From positions 1 to 64,000 of the forward strand of contig NZ_FNQZ01000001.1 in NCBI RefSeq assembly GCF_900107545.1: DNA of 64,000 nucleotides, read 5' to 3'. Every line of letters begins with the position of its first letter. Position 1 is the stretch's first letter. The DNA comes from Pseudobutyrivibrio sp. ACV-2. GTDB taxonomy: Bacteria > Bacillota > Clostridia > Lachnospirales > Lachnospiraceae. The translations under genes and the position numbers were made by a program. Shown here one piece after another: positions 1 to 9,186 of this stretch. The notes beneath the pieces are model-generated. The model saw only the letters and a list, made by a program, of their open reading frames with translations. It had not been told where the DNA came from and made no database searches.

Positions 1-654
1 GACGGAGGCGCCTGGATAAAAAGTGGATACAGAGGATTAGCTGATGTCACATTTGTACTTGATGAGTTCCACTTGTCTAAATATGTTTTGAAAATGACAG
101 GCCATATGAAAGATTCTCAGGATGATGCAATAGCAGAAATATATGACTGTATCAGAAGCAAGAAAAAAGCTGATTTTCTTGAAGTAGTAGAAAAACTTAA
201 GGGGTGTACTGATTCAGAAAAGATACAGGCAAAGATAGATAAAGCAGCTCAATATATATCATCTAACTGGACGGCCGCTAAATATAGATTGAGAAAAAGT
301 GAGAGTGTTAAAGCCTGCTCTGCTGAGGGACATGTTTACCATGTATTATCGAGTAGGATGAGTACACAGGCTATGGGATGGAGCAATCTTGGAGCAGGTA
401 AAATGGCTCATTTAAGAGAGTATTATTACAATAACGGAGATATGCTTGAACTGGCAAAGTTCCAAAAAGAAGAAATGCAGGCGGCTGCCGGTGCTGAAGA
501 AGTGGTTCTTAGTGCTTCAGCAATACTTGCATCTGAAAAAGGTAATAGAAGTAAAATGATGATGGAGTATGGAAAATACTCTGAAAGAATACATTCAACG
601 TTGTCACTGCAAAATTCAAAACAGCTTATGTTTTATCTAAATGGAAAAATCTAA
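1..654 (+). mobile_element. ISLre2-family (UPF0236) transposase, C-terminal part, cut by window edge
   Basis: Frame 1 is open from the first base to the TAA at 652-654, so the gene starts upstream of the window. The visible 217 residues begin with an Asp-Gly-Gly-Ala-Trp-Ile-Lys run followed by a segment of the form FVLDEFHLSKYV. That pattern is typical of ISLre2-group transposases, which are usually about 450-500 aa, so roughly the C-terminal half is present. A TTG at 73 could be miscalled as a start but lies inside the conserved core. Whether the element is intact cannot be judged because its left end is missing. It marks the start of a mobile/defence region. Confidence 0.8.
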
Positions 655-683
655 AAGGAAACAACACCTAACGGTGTTGCCTT
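655..683 (+). terminator. Hairpin just after the transposase stop
   Basis: CAACACC (662-668) pairs with GGTGTTG (673-679) around a TAAC loop. AAGG (655-658) can pair with CCTT (680-683) across an internal bulge. There is no clean T-run after it, so it could be a weak terminator or an element-end structure. Confidence 0.35.
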
Positions 684-708
684 GAATAAAAGTGCTACGC
701 ACAGAGTT

Positions 709-835
709 AATCTTTCATTTGCTTGATTACAGCGTATCTGCTCTGAAATGGGTGTCAAGGATGCTTTGCACCGAAGGCGTTGTCCTTGAACACCCATTTC
801 AAAGCAGATAAAATATCAACAAGCAAACGAAGGAT
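709..835. repeat. Long imperfect palindrome (about 53-bp arms)
   Basis: The arm at 709-761 is nearly the reverse complement of 783-835. Inner blocks ATCTGCTcTGAAATGGGTGT and ACACCCATTTCAAAGCAGAT match at all but one position. Outer blocks AATCtTTCaTTTGCTTG and CAAGCAAACGAAGGATT match with two differences. A central loop of about 21 nt lies at 762-782. It sits between the transposase and the first defence gene, so an IS end, a MITE-like element or a structured RNA are all possible. I see no gene in 684-1093. Confidence 0.75.
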
Positions 836-1010
836 TATTTGTTGTACAAAAAAGTACGCATCAAGCACTAAATCAGAGGCCTTCGTAGCAGGGCTTCCTT
901 TTGAAAGAGAAAAAGAGTAAGATAGTCACAAATCTAATTCTTATCACAAACACACAGGGATTGTCTTTTCTGTGATTTCCGAGAAAAAATTTACGCTGCC
1001 ATTATAACTA

Positions 1011-1029
1011 GATTTCGTTGAACGAAATC
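1011..1029. promoter_or_regulatory. 19-bp perfect palindrome upstream of the defence operon
   Basis: GATTTCGTT-G-AACGAAATC is a perfect 9-bp inverted repeat with a single central base, 65 bp before the first start codon. Its form suits a dimeric repressor operator or a mobile-element end. No DNA-binding regulator is encoded next to it, so the role is unassigned. Confidence 0.45.
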
Positions 1030-1093
1030 GGTGAAATGATATACTTTTAATTAGGGTATTTTCTGGAATATTGATATTTATGAAAGGTAGGAG

Positions 1094-2188
1094 ATGGGTA
1101 ATAAATATTGTGGGAAATTAAAAAAGACTGCGGAGCGGATGGTAATTCGCGATGGACAAACGATATCTTCCGTTCTGATTAACAGTCCTTATAGGACAAT
1201 AGTGTCAATGTTGTTGTTGCCTTACGCAGGTCTTTATTGCAAAGAGGCAGAAGAGTTTTATGGGAAAAAGGTTGTTTCTCCAGAAATCGATACTCAGATT
1301 GTAGACTTACGAAATTCAATCAAGATATTTTGCGGAAAGTATAACGCATTAGAAAGAGAGTTCTTACTTTCAGATGAAGAACAAGATGAATATTTCAAGA
1401 GTCTTCTCAGATTTGATTTCGTTAGACAGATGAATATTCATTATAATTTAGGAATATATTTTGATAATGATGGGCATGTTATCGGCAATACTCAGTTAAT
1501 CAATTTTCATTTGAAAACTGTGACTATGGGGGATTCTGATGCAAGTGTGAAAGTATATAAGCTTGGAAATGCAGTTGGTGTATCTGTTAAGCGTATATTA
1601 ATGTTTTCGAATACAAAAGTTAACACTTGGATTCCTAAAGGAAATCGAAATTTCTGTGTAGGATATATTGATTATAACTCAAATAATGATAATTCTCCTT
1701 TTGTATATGATGGACAAAAAGGGCTAAATCTTTTGATGCTTCATATTCTTGGGTTACTTGGTATATGTAAATATGTGCTTAGAGTTTTTTTTAATGATAA
1801 CAATCAGTGGTTATATCGTTGTGAATATGTTATTTCTCATAATATATGGACAGGGTTGAGGATAATAAAAGCTCATTATGAACAGGATAAATCACTTGAT
1901 ATCGATTTAGATTTTTTAGCGAAACTAGTCGAGCACGGAAGGAATTTATTCCCATCCTCATATAGAAATTGTATGATGCATTACAATTTAGTTCATGAAG
2001 GGGAGCCTTGTATTAAAGAAGAGTATTACAGACCTGACATTCCATTATATGGTTTAGTTGAAAGCTGTTTTTCTGGTAAAACAGCTGCAGAGTATTACAG
2101 TGATTTAAGGTCGTATATAGATGAGGTAGAAGATTATCTAATTACTTGGTTTACTTTTGATTATGCAAAAATTCGTTGGGATTTATAG
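1094..2188 (+). CDS. HEPN-motif protein of unknown family
   Basis: This 364-aa soluble protein starts at an ATG preceded by GGTAGGAG. I do not recognise the whole family. Near the C-terminus, residues 291-296 read R-N-C-M-M-H followed by Tyr. This is the Rx4-6H form, with the common Arg-Asn start, of HEPN ribonucleases. HEPN proteins are RNases in many toxin-antitoxin, abortive-infection and CRISPR effectors, so an RNA-cleaving effector is a reasonable inference. It is the first gene of a same-strand set; the next gene starts 24 bp downstream. The motif could be fortuitous, since the flanking helices were judged only by eye. Confidence 0.5.
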   Translation: MGNKYCGKLKKTAERMVIRDGQTISSVLINSPYRTIVSMLLLPYAGLYCKEAEEFYGKKVVSPEIDTQIVDLRNSIKIFCGKYNALEREFLLSDEEQDEYFKSLLRFDFVRQMNIHYNLGIYFDNDGHVIGNTQLINFHLKTVTMGDSDASVKVYKLGNAVGVSVKRILMFSNTKVNTWIPKGNRNFCVGYIDYNSNNDNSPFVYDGQKGLNLLMLHILGLLGICKYVLRVFFNDNNQWLYRCEYVISHNIWTGLRIIKAHYEQDKSLDIDLDFLAKLVEHGRNLFPSSYRNCMMHYNLVHEGEPCIKEEYYRPDIPLYGLVESCFSGKTAAEYYSDLRSYIDEVEDYLITWFTFDYAKIRWDL

Positions 2189-2212
2189 ATGTAATGTTGT
2201 GAAGGGAGTTTT

Positions 2213-2701
2213 ATGGATTTAAATGGATTAGATAGAGTATTTGCTAATTCTGCAAGGCGGGTTGCGGAAATACATAATGCCATGGATGCAATGAATAGTA
2301 TTAAAATTGAAGCAGACAAGAAATATGAACGGCGTGAAAAGGAGAACCACGATAATATTGAGTATCTTTCAAAAAGCGCCCAAGAATCGAATCAGATTCT
2401 AAGGGAAATGAATGAAATGCTAAGACAGAATAATGCATTACTTTCAGAAAAAAATGAAATGCTTGAGAATTCTTTAGAAGGAATAAATCAGTTATTACAG
2501 AATATATTTGATTTGAATACAATAAATAGCGAGGAGCAGAAAGAATTGCTACAACAGGCAAATGCATTAGCTTGTGAAATAGCGGTTTCTCTTGATAAAG
2601 GAGAGAAAATAAACTGGAAAGATAAAGCTGCTGATGTGGGGGTTCAAACTGTTGTATCAGCAATAGGATTATTGCTTCGCATGAAGGGAATTATTATTTA
2701 A
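2213..2701 (+). CDS. Coiled-coil protein with hydrophobic C-terminal tail
   Basis: This is a 162-aa protein with an ATG after GAAGGGAG. Residues about 30-120 are dominated by Glu, Lys, Asn, Gln and Leu in heptad-like spacing, which predicts a long coiled coil. The last about 22 residues form a hydrophobic or amphipathic helix rich in Val, Ile and Leu (VVSAIGLLLRM), suggesting membrane association. I recognise no family. It lies between the HEPN-motif gene and the KAP NTPase with gaps of 24 and 29 bp, so it is probably a structural or membrane-targeting partner in the same complex. KAP NTPases often carry their own membrane segments; the one here does not, which fits a tail supplied by this protein. 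Confidence 0.6.
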   Translation: MDLNGLDRVFANSARRVAEIHNAMDAMNSIKIEADKKYERREKENHDNIEYLSKSAQESNQILREMNEMLRQNNALLSEKNEMLENSLEGINQLLQNIFDLNTINSEEQKELLQQANALACEIAVSLDKGEKINWKDKAADVGVQTVVSAIGLLLRMKGIII

Positions 2702-2730
2702 TAACGAATAGAATTATTTGAGGGAGAGGT

Positions 2731-4665
2731 ATGACGGAGAAACAGATAGTAGATGAAATTCTTAGATATCTAAAAGATGATACATATAATTATGCGGTTC
2801 TTATTGATGGGGAATGGGGCTGTGGTAAAACTTACTTTGCAAAGAATGCTCTTACAGATGCTATAGAAAATCAAGAGGAGCATTGTGGAAGAAAAAGGGC
2901 AATAAAATATATTTCACTGTATGGCTGTAAAACAATTAGTGATGTACAAGAGAACATTGCATGGAATTTTGCAGAAAATGCACAGGCTAAAATTAGGGAT
3001 AGGCTTCATTGGAAAGATAGGGCAGACACAGTTGTTGGAAATGCGGTTAACACATCAAGACAAATCGGAAACATTATCCTGAAAAAGTATTTACCTGAAG
3101 CAGCTGTTTATAAAATAGCGGCTGAATGGTTAGACTTGGGGTCATTTATTTTTCTTATAGATGATTTAGAGCGTTGTGAGTGTCCTATTAATGAAGTTTT
3201 TGGCTTTTTCAATGAATTAGTTGAACATGAAGATACAAAAGTGATTTTTTTAGCTAATGAGAAAGAAATTTCAGGTTTCGCGGAGAATAATAATCTTGAA
3301 TTGCAATACCTATTGTCATTGAGTAAAGAGGTCGAATGGCCAAAGGGTGAAGATAGTTTCTTTTATCAGTTAAATAAAAGAAATAGTAATTTGCTTACAT
3401 TCGACGAGATGGAACGAAGGAGATCATTACTATTTCCACAGAAAGAGGCCAATGGCCAATATAGAAGGGTTAGGGAAAAATTAATTGGTGAATCATTAGA
3501 GTATACCCCGGATTTGAATAGCATAATTCCTAAGATGATTGCGCATACCTCTTGTTCAATGGAAGCAAAGGAAATCTTAAAAACTGAACTTGATTATTTC
3601 TGTAGTTCTATGAAGAGTTATAGACATTGTAATCTTAGAACGTTCCAATTTTTTATATCAAAGGTTATTTTTCTTTTGGATGAATTAGAAAAAGTCGATG
3701 GAATTGATGATGAACTGAAGGCAAAACTGCAACTTCGTATTTCATCTGATACATTTGTGAGTGTAGTGATATATAAATCGAATTATAAGCCACCAAAAGC
3801 ATCATTAGAATGGCTTAAAGATGAGCAAGAAGAAAAATCGACATTCATAAAAGAGTATATAGAAAATGGAAGATATGATTTTAAGACGTTTAGAGATAAT
3901 GTTTTTGTTTTACAAGAGATGCTTGCTACACATTTAGATGCGGACGATCCATTTAATATCGTATATCATGAGTACTATACTAAGACTCAGGATGAGTGCG
4001 AGAAAGCCTTAAATAGATTAGTACAAAGACTAAGTGAGGGAAGATATCCGACTTCTTTATACGCAAAGATAATTATGGGAACTCAGAGACTTATCGATTT
4101 GGGGTTTGCTGAGGCATACATGGATGATATAAAGAATTCCATGCTTAGAAATATTGAATCAAATGGTAATGTAGATAAAATTGATCCAGAATTGTGGTAT
4201 TTAGATGATAAGGCATTTAAGGAACGAGTATCAGTTCACATTAATGATATAAATGTGGCCATAACTAGTCGTTCTAATGATGCGAAGCAAAAGAGTATTC
4301 AAGAATTGTTAAATGAAGATGATTGGGTAAACAAACTGCAGACTTATGTTAATCCTACTAACGAAAGGTTTGTTCAGGATATTTCAGTTTTTGAGAAGGC
4401 ACCGGTAGAACAATGGATTAAGGCTATTCATAGTGCTACACCAATTGTTATAAATGATTTCAGAAAAGTATTAGGAGAAGTGTATCCTAGAGATGTGCAT
4501 AGAAAATCATTTGATATAGATAAGACTACGATTCTGGATATAAGAAAACAGTTAGATGAATTGGAAGAAACAGATTTGATAAAAAAAGCTTCGTTGGGGT
4601 GGTTAGCATACCAGTTTGATGAAATTATAAGGCAACATATGCCTTTAGTTAACAATGAAGGATAA
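2731..4665 (+). CDS. KAP-family P-loop NTPase
   Basis: This is a 644-aa protein with an ATG after GAGGGAGAGG. The Walker A motif GEWGCGKT is at residues 27-34 and Walker B (FLIDDLE, with Asp144-Asp145) follows after a short spacer. This is the layout of KAP/STAND-like NTPases found in anti-phage systems. The two membrane hairpins often inserted between Walker A and B in KAP proteins are absent, so it appears soluble. The C-terminal about 450 residues are helical, of unknown fold, and probably a sensor or scaffold region. It lies between the coiled-coil gene and the DUF262 nuclease gene with gaps of 29 and 32 bp. The defence role is inferred from family and context. Confidence 0.75.
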   Translation: MTEKQIVDEILRYLKDDTYNYAVLIDGEWGCGKTYFAKNALTDAIENQEEHCGRKRAIKYISLYGCKTISDVQENIAWNFAENAQAKIRDRLHWKDRADTVVGNAVNTSRQIGNIILKKYLPEAAVYKIAAEWLDLGSFIFLIDDLERCECPINEVFGFFNELVEHEDTKVIFLANEKEISGFAENNNLELQYLLSLSKEVEWPKGEDSFFYQLNKRNSNLLTFDEMERRRSLLFPQKEANGQYRRVREKLIGESLEYTPDLNSIIPKMIAHTSCSMEAKEILKTELDYFCSSMKSYRHCNLRTFQFFISKVIFLLDELEKVDGIDDELKAKLQLRISSDTFVSVVIYKSNYKPPKASLEWLKDEQEEKSTFIKEYIENGRYDFKTFRDNVFVLQEMLATHLDADDPFNIVYHEYYTKTQDECEKALNRLVQRLSEGRYPTSLYAKIIMGTQRLIDLGFAEAYMDDIKNSMLRNIESNGNVDKIDPELWYLDDKAFKERVSVHINDINVAITSRSNDAKQKSIQELLNEDDWVNKLQTYVNPTNERFVQDISVFEKAPVEQWIKAIHSATPIVINDFRKVLGEVYPRDVHRKSFDIDKTTILDIRKQLDELEETDLIKKASLGWLAYQFDEIIRQHMPLVNNEG

Positions 4666-4697
4666 GAACAAAAATTATAGAAAAAGAATGTAAAAAG

Positions 4698-7265
4698 ATG
4701 GACGGAAAAGCAATTCGATTAGTACAATATTTGGAGGGGTCAGATAAACGATTTATTATTCCTGTTTATCAGAGAAATTATTCATGGAAAAAGGACAATT
4801 GTAGGCAGCTGTATGATGATTTGATTCGTGTAATAACTAATAAGCGAAAGATGCATTTCTTTGGGAGTATAGTTAGTGTTTACAATAGTTCTTACGAGGA
4901 ATACTTGGTTATTGATGGTCAACAAAGACTAACAACAATTTCGCTTTTGCTTCTTGCAATACATAATGCTTTGAAAGATGGGAAAGTTAAAAGTGATGAT
5001 GACAAACTTGAAAGCAGAGTTCTTGATGAATATCTTGTAGATAAATATGAGCCAACAGAAAAAAGAATAAAGTTAAAGGCTGTAAATAAAGATCTTGAAG
5101 CATTTACAAAGCTATTTGAAGAGGAACCGGAAGATTACCTTCATGATTCTGATATTACATTAAATTATGAGTATTTCTATGATCGGATTCAAAAAGAGGA
5201 AATAACAGCTGATCAATTATTCGATGCAATTAAAAAATTGATGGTTATAAATATAACAGTTAGCCCGGAAGATAATCCGCAATTAATATTTGAGAGTCTT
5301 AATTCAACTGGCGTAGATCTGACAGAAGGAGATAAGATTCGTAATTTCATTTTGATGGGACTTGAGCGTGATAAACAGGAAGAGTTCTATAAAAAGTATT
5401 GGGTCAAAATTGAATTGAACACAAAAGGAGATAATAACACTGATGTAAGTGCGTTTATTCGTGATTATCTCAGCATGAAAAATCTGGAGACACCTTCGTT
5501 AGATAAGGTATATCCCGTTTTCAAGCTTCATGTTCAAGGTAAGGGTATTGAAACAGAAGAGCTGTTACAGGATTTGTTGTATCACTCTAAAAATTATTCT
5601 GTATTATTAAAGGCCAATTTTGGAGATGAAGTGGTAGATGCAAGTATTGCAAGATTAAATCATTTAGAAACGGTTGTTTGTAGGCCATTCTATTTAGTTG
5701 TTTTAGATCATTATAAAAATGATGAATTATCAATTCAGGATGTTCGTGCAATAAGTAATGTTGTTGAGAACTACCTTTTTAGAAGAAATATATGTGATGT
5801 AGCTACAAATGCGTTGAATAAGATTTTCTTGCTATTAGATAGAGATATTTCAAAGCTGGAAGGTAGTTCATATGTTGAGAGGATGAAGTATGTTTTATCC
5901 ATGAAGAAAGAGAGTGGACGCTTCCCAACTGATACCGAATTTAGGCAGGCGTTATCTGAAAAGCAAGTATATAAAATGCGCGGACGCTATAAGACTTATC
6001 TATTTGAGCGCTATGAAAACTGGGGAACGGATGAGATTAAGGATGTATATCAAAGAATTGAATCTGGGAAATACACGATTGAGCATATTATGCCTCAACA
6101 TCTGACTCCGGCATGGGAAGAAGCTTTAGGACAGGATTATAAGCTGGTTCATGAAGAATGGCTGCATAGATTAGGAAATCTTACTTTGACTGCTTATAAC
6201 AGCACATATTCAAATAATACTTTTTTGGAAAAACGTGACGCTGAAAATGGCTTTGCTAATAGCGGAATTAGAATGAATATAGAGATTGCCAAGAAGGATA
6301 AATGGACATTAGAAGAAATCGAAGAACGTAGTGATAGGATGGTTGAGAAAGCCATATCAATATGGTCTTACCCGTACACTAATTATAAGCCAGCTGAGAA
6401 GGAGTTAGAATCTGTTTCATTAGACGATGATGATGTTGATTTGACTGGATGCACTCTTGCTAAGTTTTCATTTAAAAATGCTGAGCAGCCTGCAGAGAGT
6501 TGGACGGATATGTATGTTAAAGTGCTGAAAATGCTTCATTCAGATGATGCATCGTTATTGACAAGATTAGCATATGAAAATGATGTTAATGTAGACTTAT
6601 CTACATATTTTTCCACAAATGAAAATGCGTTCAATAGTAATTCAGAAATTGCAGCAGGCATATATGTACTTACTGGTTTATCAACTCAACAAAAAGCTTC
6701 TGTTCTTAGACGTGTTTTTAAATTATATGGAGTTGATGCGTCAGAATTAGTATTTTTTTTGAAAGATCAGGAAACAGAGGAAAAAGCGGTTAAGAGTGAA
6801 GCTGCTAGATTTGAGTTAAGAAGACGTTATTGGAGTTTTGCATTGCCATATATTCAGAAAGAGCATGGTGTAAATGGTTCTTTCAGTAATGTTCATCCTG
6901 GCAAGGATAATTGGTTATCAGGGTGGTTTGGAATTAGTGGATTCAATGTGAGCTGCGTAGCAAATTATGACTTGGCGCGTATAGATTTTTATATGGGTAA
7001 ATCAAATAGAGATTTGAATAAACAGGCCTTTGATTTGCTTGTGAAACATAAATCTGAAATTGAAGAAGAATTAGGTGTTTCTCTTAACTGGGATCGAGGT
7101 GAAAATATAAAAGCTTCTTTTATATCATATGCCTTAAATGGTGTGAGTATTACAAATGAAACTGATTGGATACGTATGGCAAAATTCCATGCTGAGTGGA
7201 GTAAAAAAATATGTGATGTGTTATTGCCATATTTAAAGGATTTGTATCCAGATGTTAAAGCGTAG
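4698..7265 (+). CDS. GmrSD-like nuclease: DUF262-DUF1524 with C-terminal DUF4268
   Basis: This is an 855-aa protein. Residues 21-30 (IPVYQRNYSW) and 73-77 (DGQQR) are hallmarks of DUF262, the ParB/Srx-like NTPase domain of GmrS. Residues around Glu462-His463 (EHIMPQ) and the LGNLTLT stretch near 492 are the HNH-type DUF1524 domain of GmrD. After about residue 690 a separate region with FELRRRYW, WLSGWFGISG and RIDFYMG segments resembles DUF4268. GmrSD-type enzymes cleave glucosylated or hydroxymethylated phage DNA (type IV restriction). The start has no strong Shine-Dalgarno (AAAAGAATGTAAAAAG upstream), which suggests coupling to the KAP gene 32 bp before. Confidence 0.85.
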   Translation: MDGKAIRLVQYLEGSDKRFIIPVYQRNYSWKKDNCRQLYDDLIRVITNKRKMHFFGSIVSVYNSSYEEYLVIDGQQRLTTISLLLLAIHNALKDGKVKSDDDKLESRVLDEYLVDKYEPTEKRIKLKAVNKDLEAFTKLFEEEPEDYLHDSDITLNYEYFYDRIQKEEITADQLFDAIKKLMVINITVSPEDNPQLIFESLNSTGVDLTEGDKIRNFILMGLERDKQEEFYKKYWVKIELNTKGDNNTDVSAFIRDYLSMKNLETPSLDKVYPVFKLHVQGKGIETEELLQDLLYHSKNYSVLLKANFGDEVVDASIARLNHLETVVCRPFYLVVLDHYKNDELSIQDVRAISNVVENYLFRRNICDVATNALNKIFLLLDRDISKLEGSSYVERMKYVLSMKKESGRFPTDTEFRQALSEKQVYKMRGRYKTYLFERYENWGTDEIKDVYQRIESGKYTIEHIMPQHLTPAWEEALGQDYKLVHEEWLHRLGNLTLTAYNSTYSNNTFLEKRDAENGFANSGIRMNIEIAKKDKWTLEEIEERSDRMVEKAISIWSYPYTNYKPAEKELESVSLDDDDVDLTGCTLAKFSFKNAEQPAESWTDMYVKVLKMLHSDDASLLTRLAYENDVNVDLSTYFSTNENAFNSNSEIAAGIYVLTGLSTQQKASVLRRVFKLYGVDASELVFFLKDQETEEKAVKSEAARFELRRRYWSFALPYIQKEHGVNGSFSNVHPGKDNWLSGWFGISGFNVSCVANYDLARIDFYMGKSNRDLNKQAFDLLVKHKSEIEEELGVSLNWDRGENIKASFISYALNGVSITNETDWIRMAKFHAEWSKKICDVLLPYLKDLYPDVKA

Positions 7266-7411
7266 TTTATTGAAAAAAATAGTCTTATGACGCGGTGTTG
7301 TTATAAGCGGGGTAGAGATAGTATTGTAAATACGTTGAAGAATTACTACAACAGTAATACAATAAGTACTGGTCGCATGGCATCTTTCAGGAGGCTTTTT
7401 AAGGAGGTTTT

Positions 7412-8109
7412 ATGAAGTGGTTTTATGATATTATCCCTGGCAACGTAAAAAAATATGAGGCAACGAATAAAGAAAAAATTCACAGAATAAAAGTGTATCA
7501 TTTTTTCTACATTGTGGCTATTGTTCAATAGTATCTACATACTTGGTTTTCTATAACTGCATTGATGAAAATAGAAAATTGTCAGATACCATAGCTCTTG
7601 GTTCAATTTTTGCTACGTTTGGCTCTTCAGTGGTTGCTATTTTTTCTATGAGCTTAAATACTCTTTATGATAGATTTTTATCTGATTTTATGATTTTTTC
7701 TAAATCACTTGAGCCAGAGAAATATTGGATTCGTTGGTCTTTTATAAAAAGAAAATCGCATCATATTTTATATAACGGAGTGTCTACATATCAAGAATTG
7801 ACTAATTCTATGGTAAAGTTTAATGTTGGAAGTCATACTATAGAGTTTTTCATTCCAACGATAAAGGAAGATTTTTATGATTTACCTAATTGGAAATCTC
7901 TTTTAGTGATGAAAAAAAGAAAAAAAGATTATGAAAGCTATGTTTTAAATAATAGTGAGGAACCAGCAAATGCGCTAATGATATGGGATTGTATTTATGA
8001 TGAATTGTGTTGTATAGCAAAATATAGAATGGCTAGATTTGCTGTTGTACTTGGAGAAGCATACATATTAACAAGTATTATTATGGCGTTTTTATACAGA
8101 TTAATATAA
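7412..8109 (+). pseudogene. Small two-TM membrane protein, split by a frameshift
   Basis: An ATG at 7412 with a perfect AAGGAGG site opens a frame encoding MKWFYDIIPGNVKKYE and running into a hydrophobic stretch (HFFYIVAIV) before TAG at about 7529. The frame one base back continues the hydrophobic helix (SIVSTYLVFYN) and runs to 8109 with a second membrane segment around IFATFGSSVVAIF. A single base shift near 7525 would join them into one protein of about 232 aa with a short cytosolic head, two adjacent helices and a soluble domain. Downstream, only a TTG at 7543 without a good ribosome site could start the second part. The cause could be inactivation, phase variation, programmed frameshifting or a sequence error. 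The family is unknown. 7266-7411 holds only a doubtful 42-codon ORF (7287-7415). Confidence 0.6.
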
Positions 8110-8126
8110 CTGGGAGGTAAGATTAG

Positions 8127-9059
8127 TTGGCAGCAATCGCATTATATTTTGGAAAAGTAAACTTAGTGTCAGGAGAAATTAATGGTGTTATATATAATGA
8201 AATATCATTAAGAAACATTTTAGAGCAGGTGTCAGTTGCATTAGTAGATGGGATATCTTTTAAAACAGAGAAACCTATAAAAGTTGATGATGAATTTAAG
8301 TCAGAAGAAATAGAGTATTCATTAGCAATAAAGGAAAAAAATGATTCTTATGTGAGAGGATATATATATAAAAAATCATATATTCATTACAAAGATTATA
8401 ATGAGAATACAAAGGATTTAGATTCAAAAAAAATACCAAATACAGAAGGAGTAGAATTTCTTTATGAGTATTATAGAGAAATGATTGCTTACCAGCGTAC
8501 ACAAAGATTTGGATATAAAGAAGTATTAAATGCATTTGAAGGAATTATAAATTGTGCGTGCACAAATAATGGTTTGTCATATAAGTTCTCAATAGCACAA
8601 TATACAGAAGGACTTGAGCTGGATCAATTAAAAGATTATTTAATTGAGAGACCGGTTCAGGAATTAAATATTAAATATCAAATTCCTAATCCAAACTCAG
8701 AATTATTAGATAGTATACGAGCTAATCGTGAAAAAACTATAGAGGAGTTTACTGCTGCAAATTTAACAACTAAAAGTGTGATATATCACACAAATTCGAA
8801 GAAGGGAATAAATATAGAATCTGAAATGATTGAAAATGAACTAAATCATATTTCAAGTTTACATAGTGAAATAGATGTAAGTCATGCTTTACGAAATGGT
8901 TATGTTGTTGTTGAAGCAACAGACATTAATGGAGTAAAAAAATCTTCGGCTGATATGAGACCGTTAATAAAGCATATTGATGAAAGCATTGATTTTATGG
9001 AAGCTGCGCATAGTACTATTACGGCGTCAGTTGAACGAGAGATAAGAAAAAATCAGTAA
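8127..9059 (+). CDS. Hypothetical protein, partner of the frameshifted membrane protein
   Basis: This is a 310-aa soluble protein starting at TTG 8127, 7 nt after GGGAGGT; no nearer ATG fits. I do not recognise it. It begins with a beta-rich segment (IALYFGKVNLVSG), contains a mixed central domain and ends in a helical, charged tail. It has no signal peptide, membrane segment or obvious catalytic motif. It follows the membrane gene by 17 bp and is then isolated from the next gene by 359 bp, so the two probably form a pair. A sensor or activator plus membrane effector arrangement is conceivable but unproven. Its AT content is very high, as is typical of transferred accessory genes here. Confidence 0.55.
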   Translation: MAAIALYFGKVNLVSGEINGVIYNEISLRNILEQVSVALVDGISFKTEKPIKVDDEFKSEEIEYSLAIKEKNDSYVRGYIYKKSYIHYKDYNENTKDLDSKKIPNTEGVEFLYEYYREMIAYQRTQRFGYKEVLNAFEGIINCACTNNGLSYKFSIAQYTEGLELDQLKDYLIERPVQELNIKYQIPNPNSELLDSIRANREKTIEEFTAANLTTKSVIYHTNSKKGINIESEMIENELNHISSLHSEIDVSHALRNGYVVVEATDINGVKKSSADMRPLIKHIDESIDFMEAAHSTITASVEREIRKNQ

Positions 9060-9090
9060 GAAGATTTTAATTGTTAATGAGAGATAATAG

Positions 9091-9128
9091 TATATAAGCT
9101 TGTGATTATTTGGTCATAAGTTTATATA
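9091..9128 (+). terminator. Hairpin after the first accessory operon
   Basis: TATATAAGCTTGTG (9091-9104) pairs with CATAAGTTTATATA (9115-9128) through 14 positions including G-U pairs, around a 10-nt loop. It lies 31 bp after the stop codon. There is no T-run, so termination strength is uncertain. Confidence 0.4.
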
Positions 9129-9186
9129 CAAAATTACTCTTCGCTCAGAAAATTTCATAATAATGATGATGTTTTCGACTTTTTCG

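Noticed and set aside
7287-7415. 42-codon ORF overlapping the start of the membrane gene (ends in ATGA)
   Set aside because: No ribosome site before its ATG, and the composition is not convincing. Overlap with the next start may be chance.
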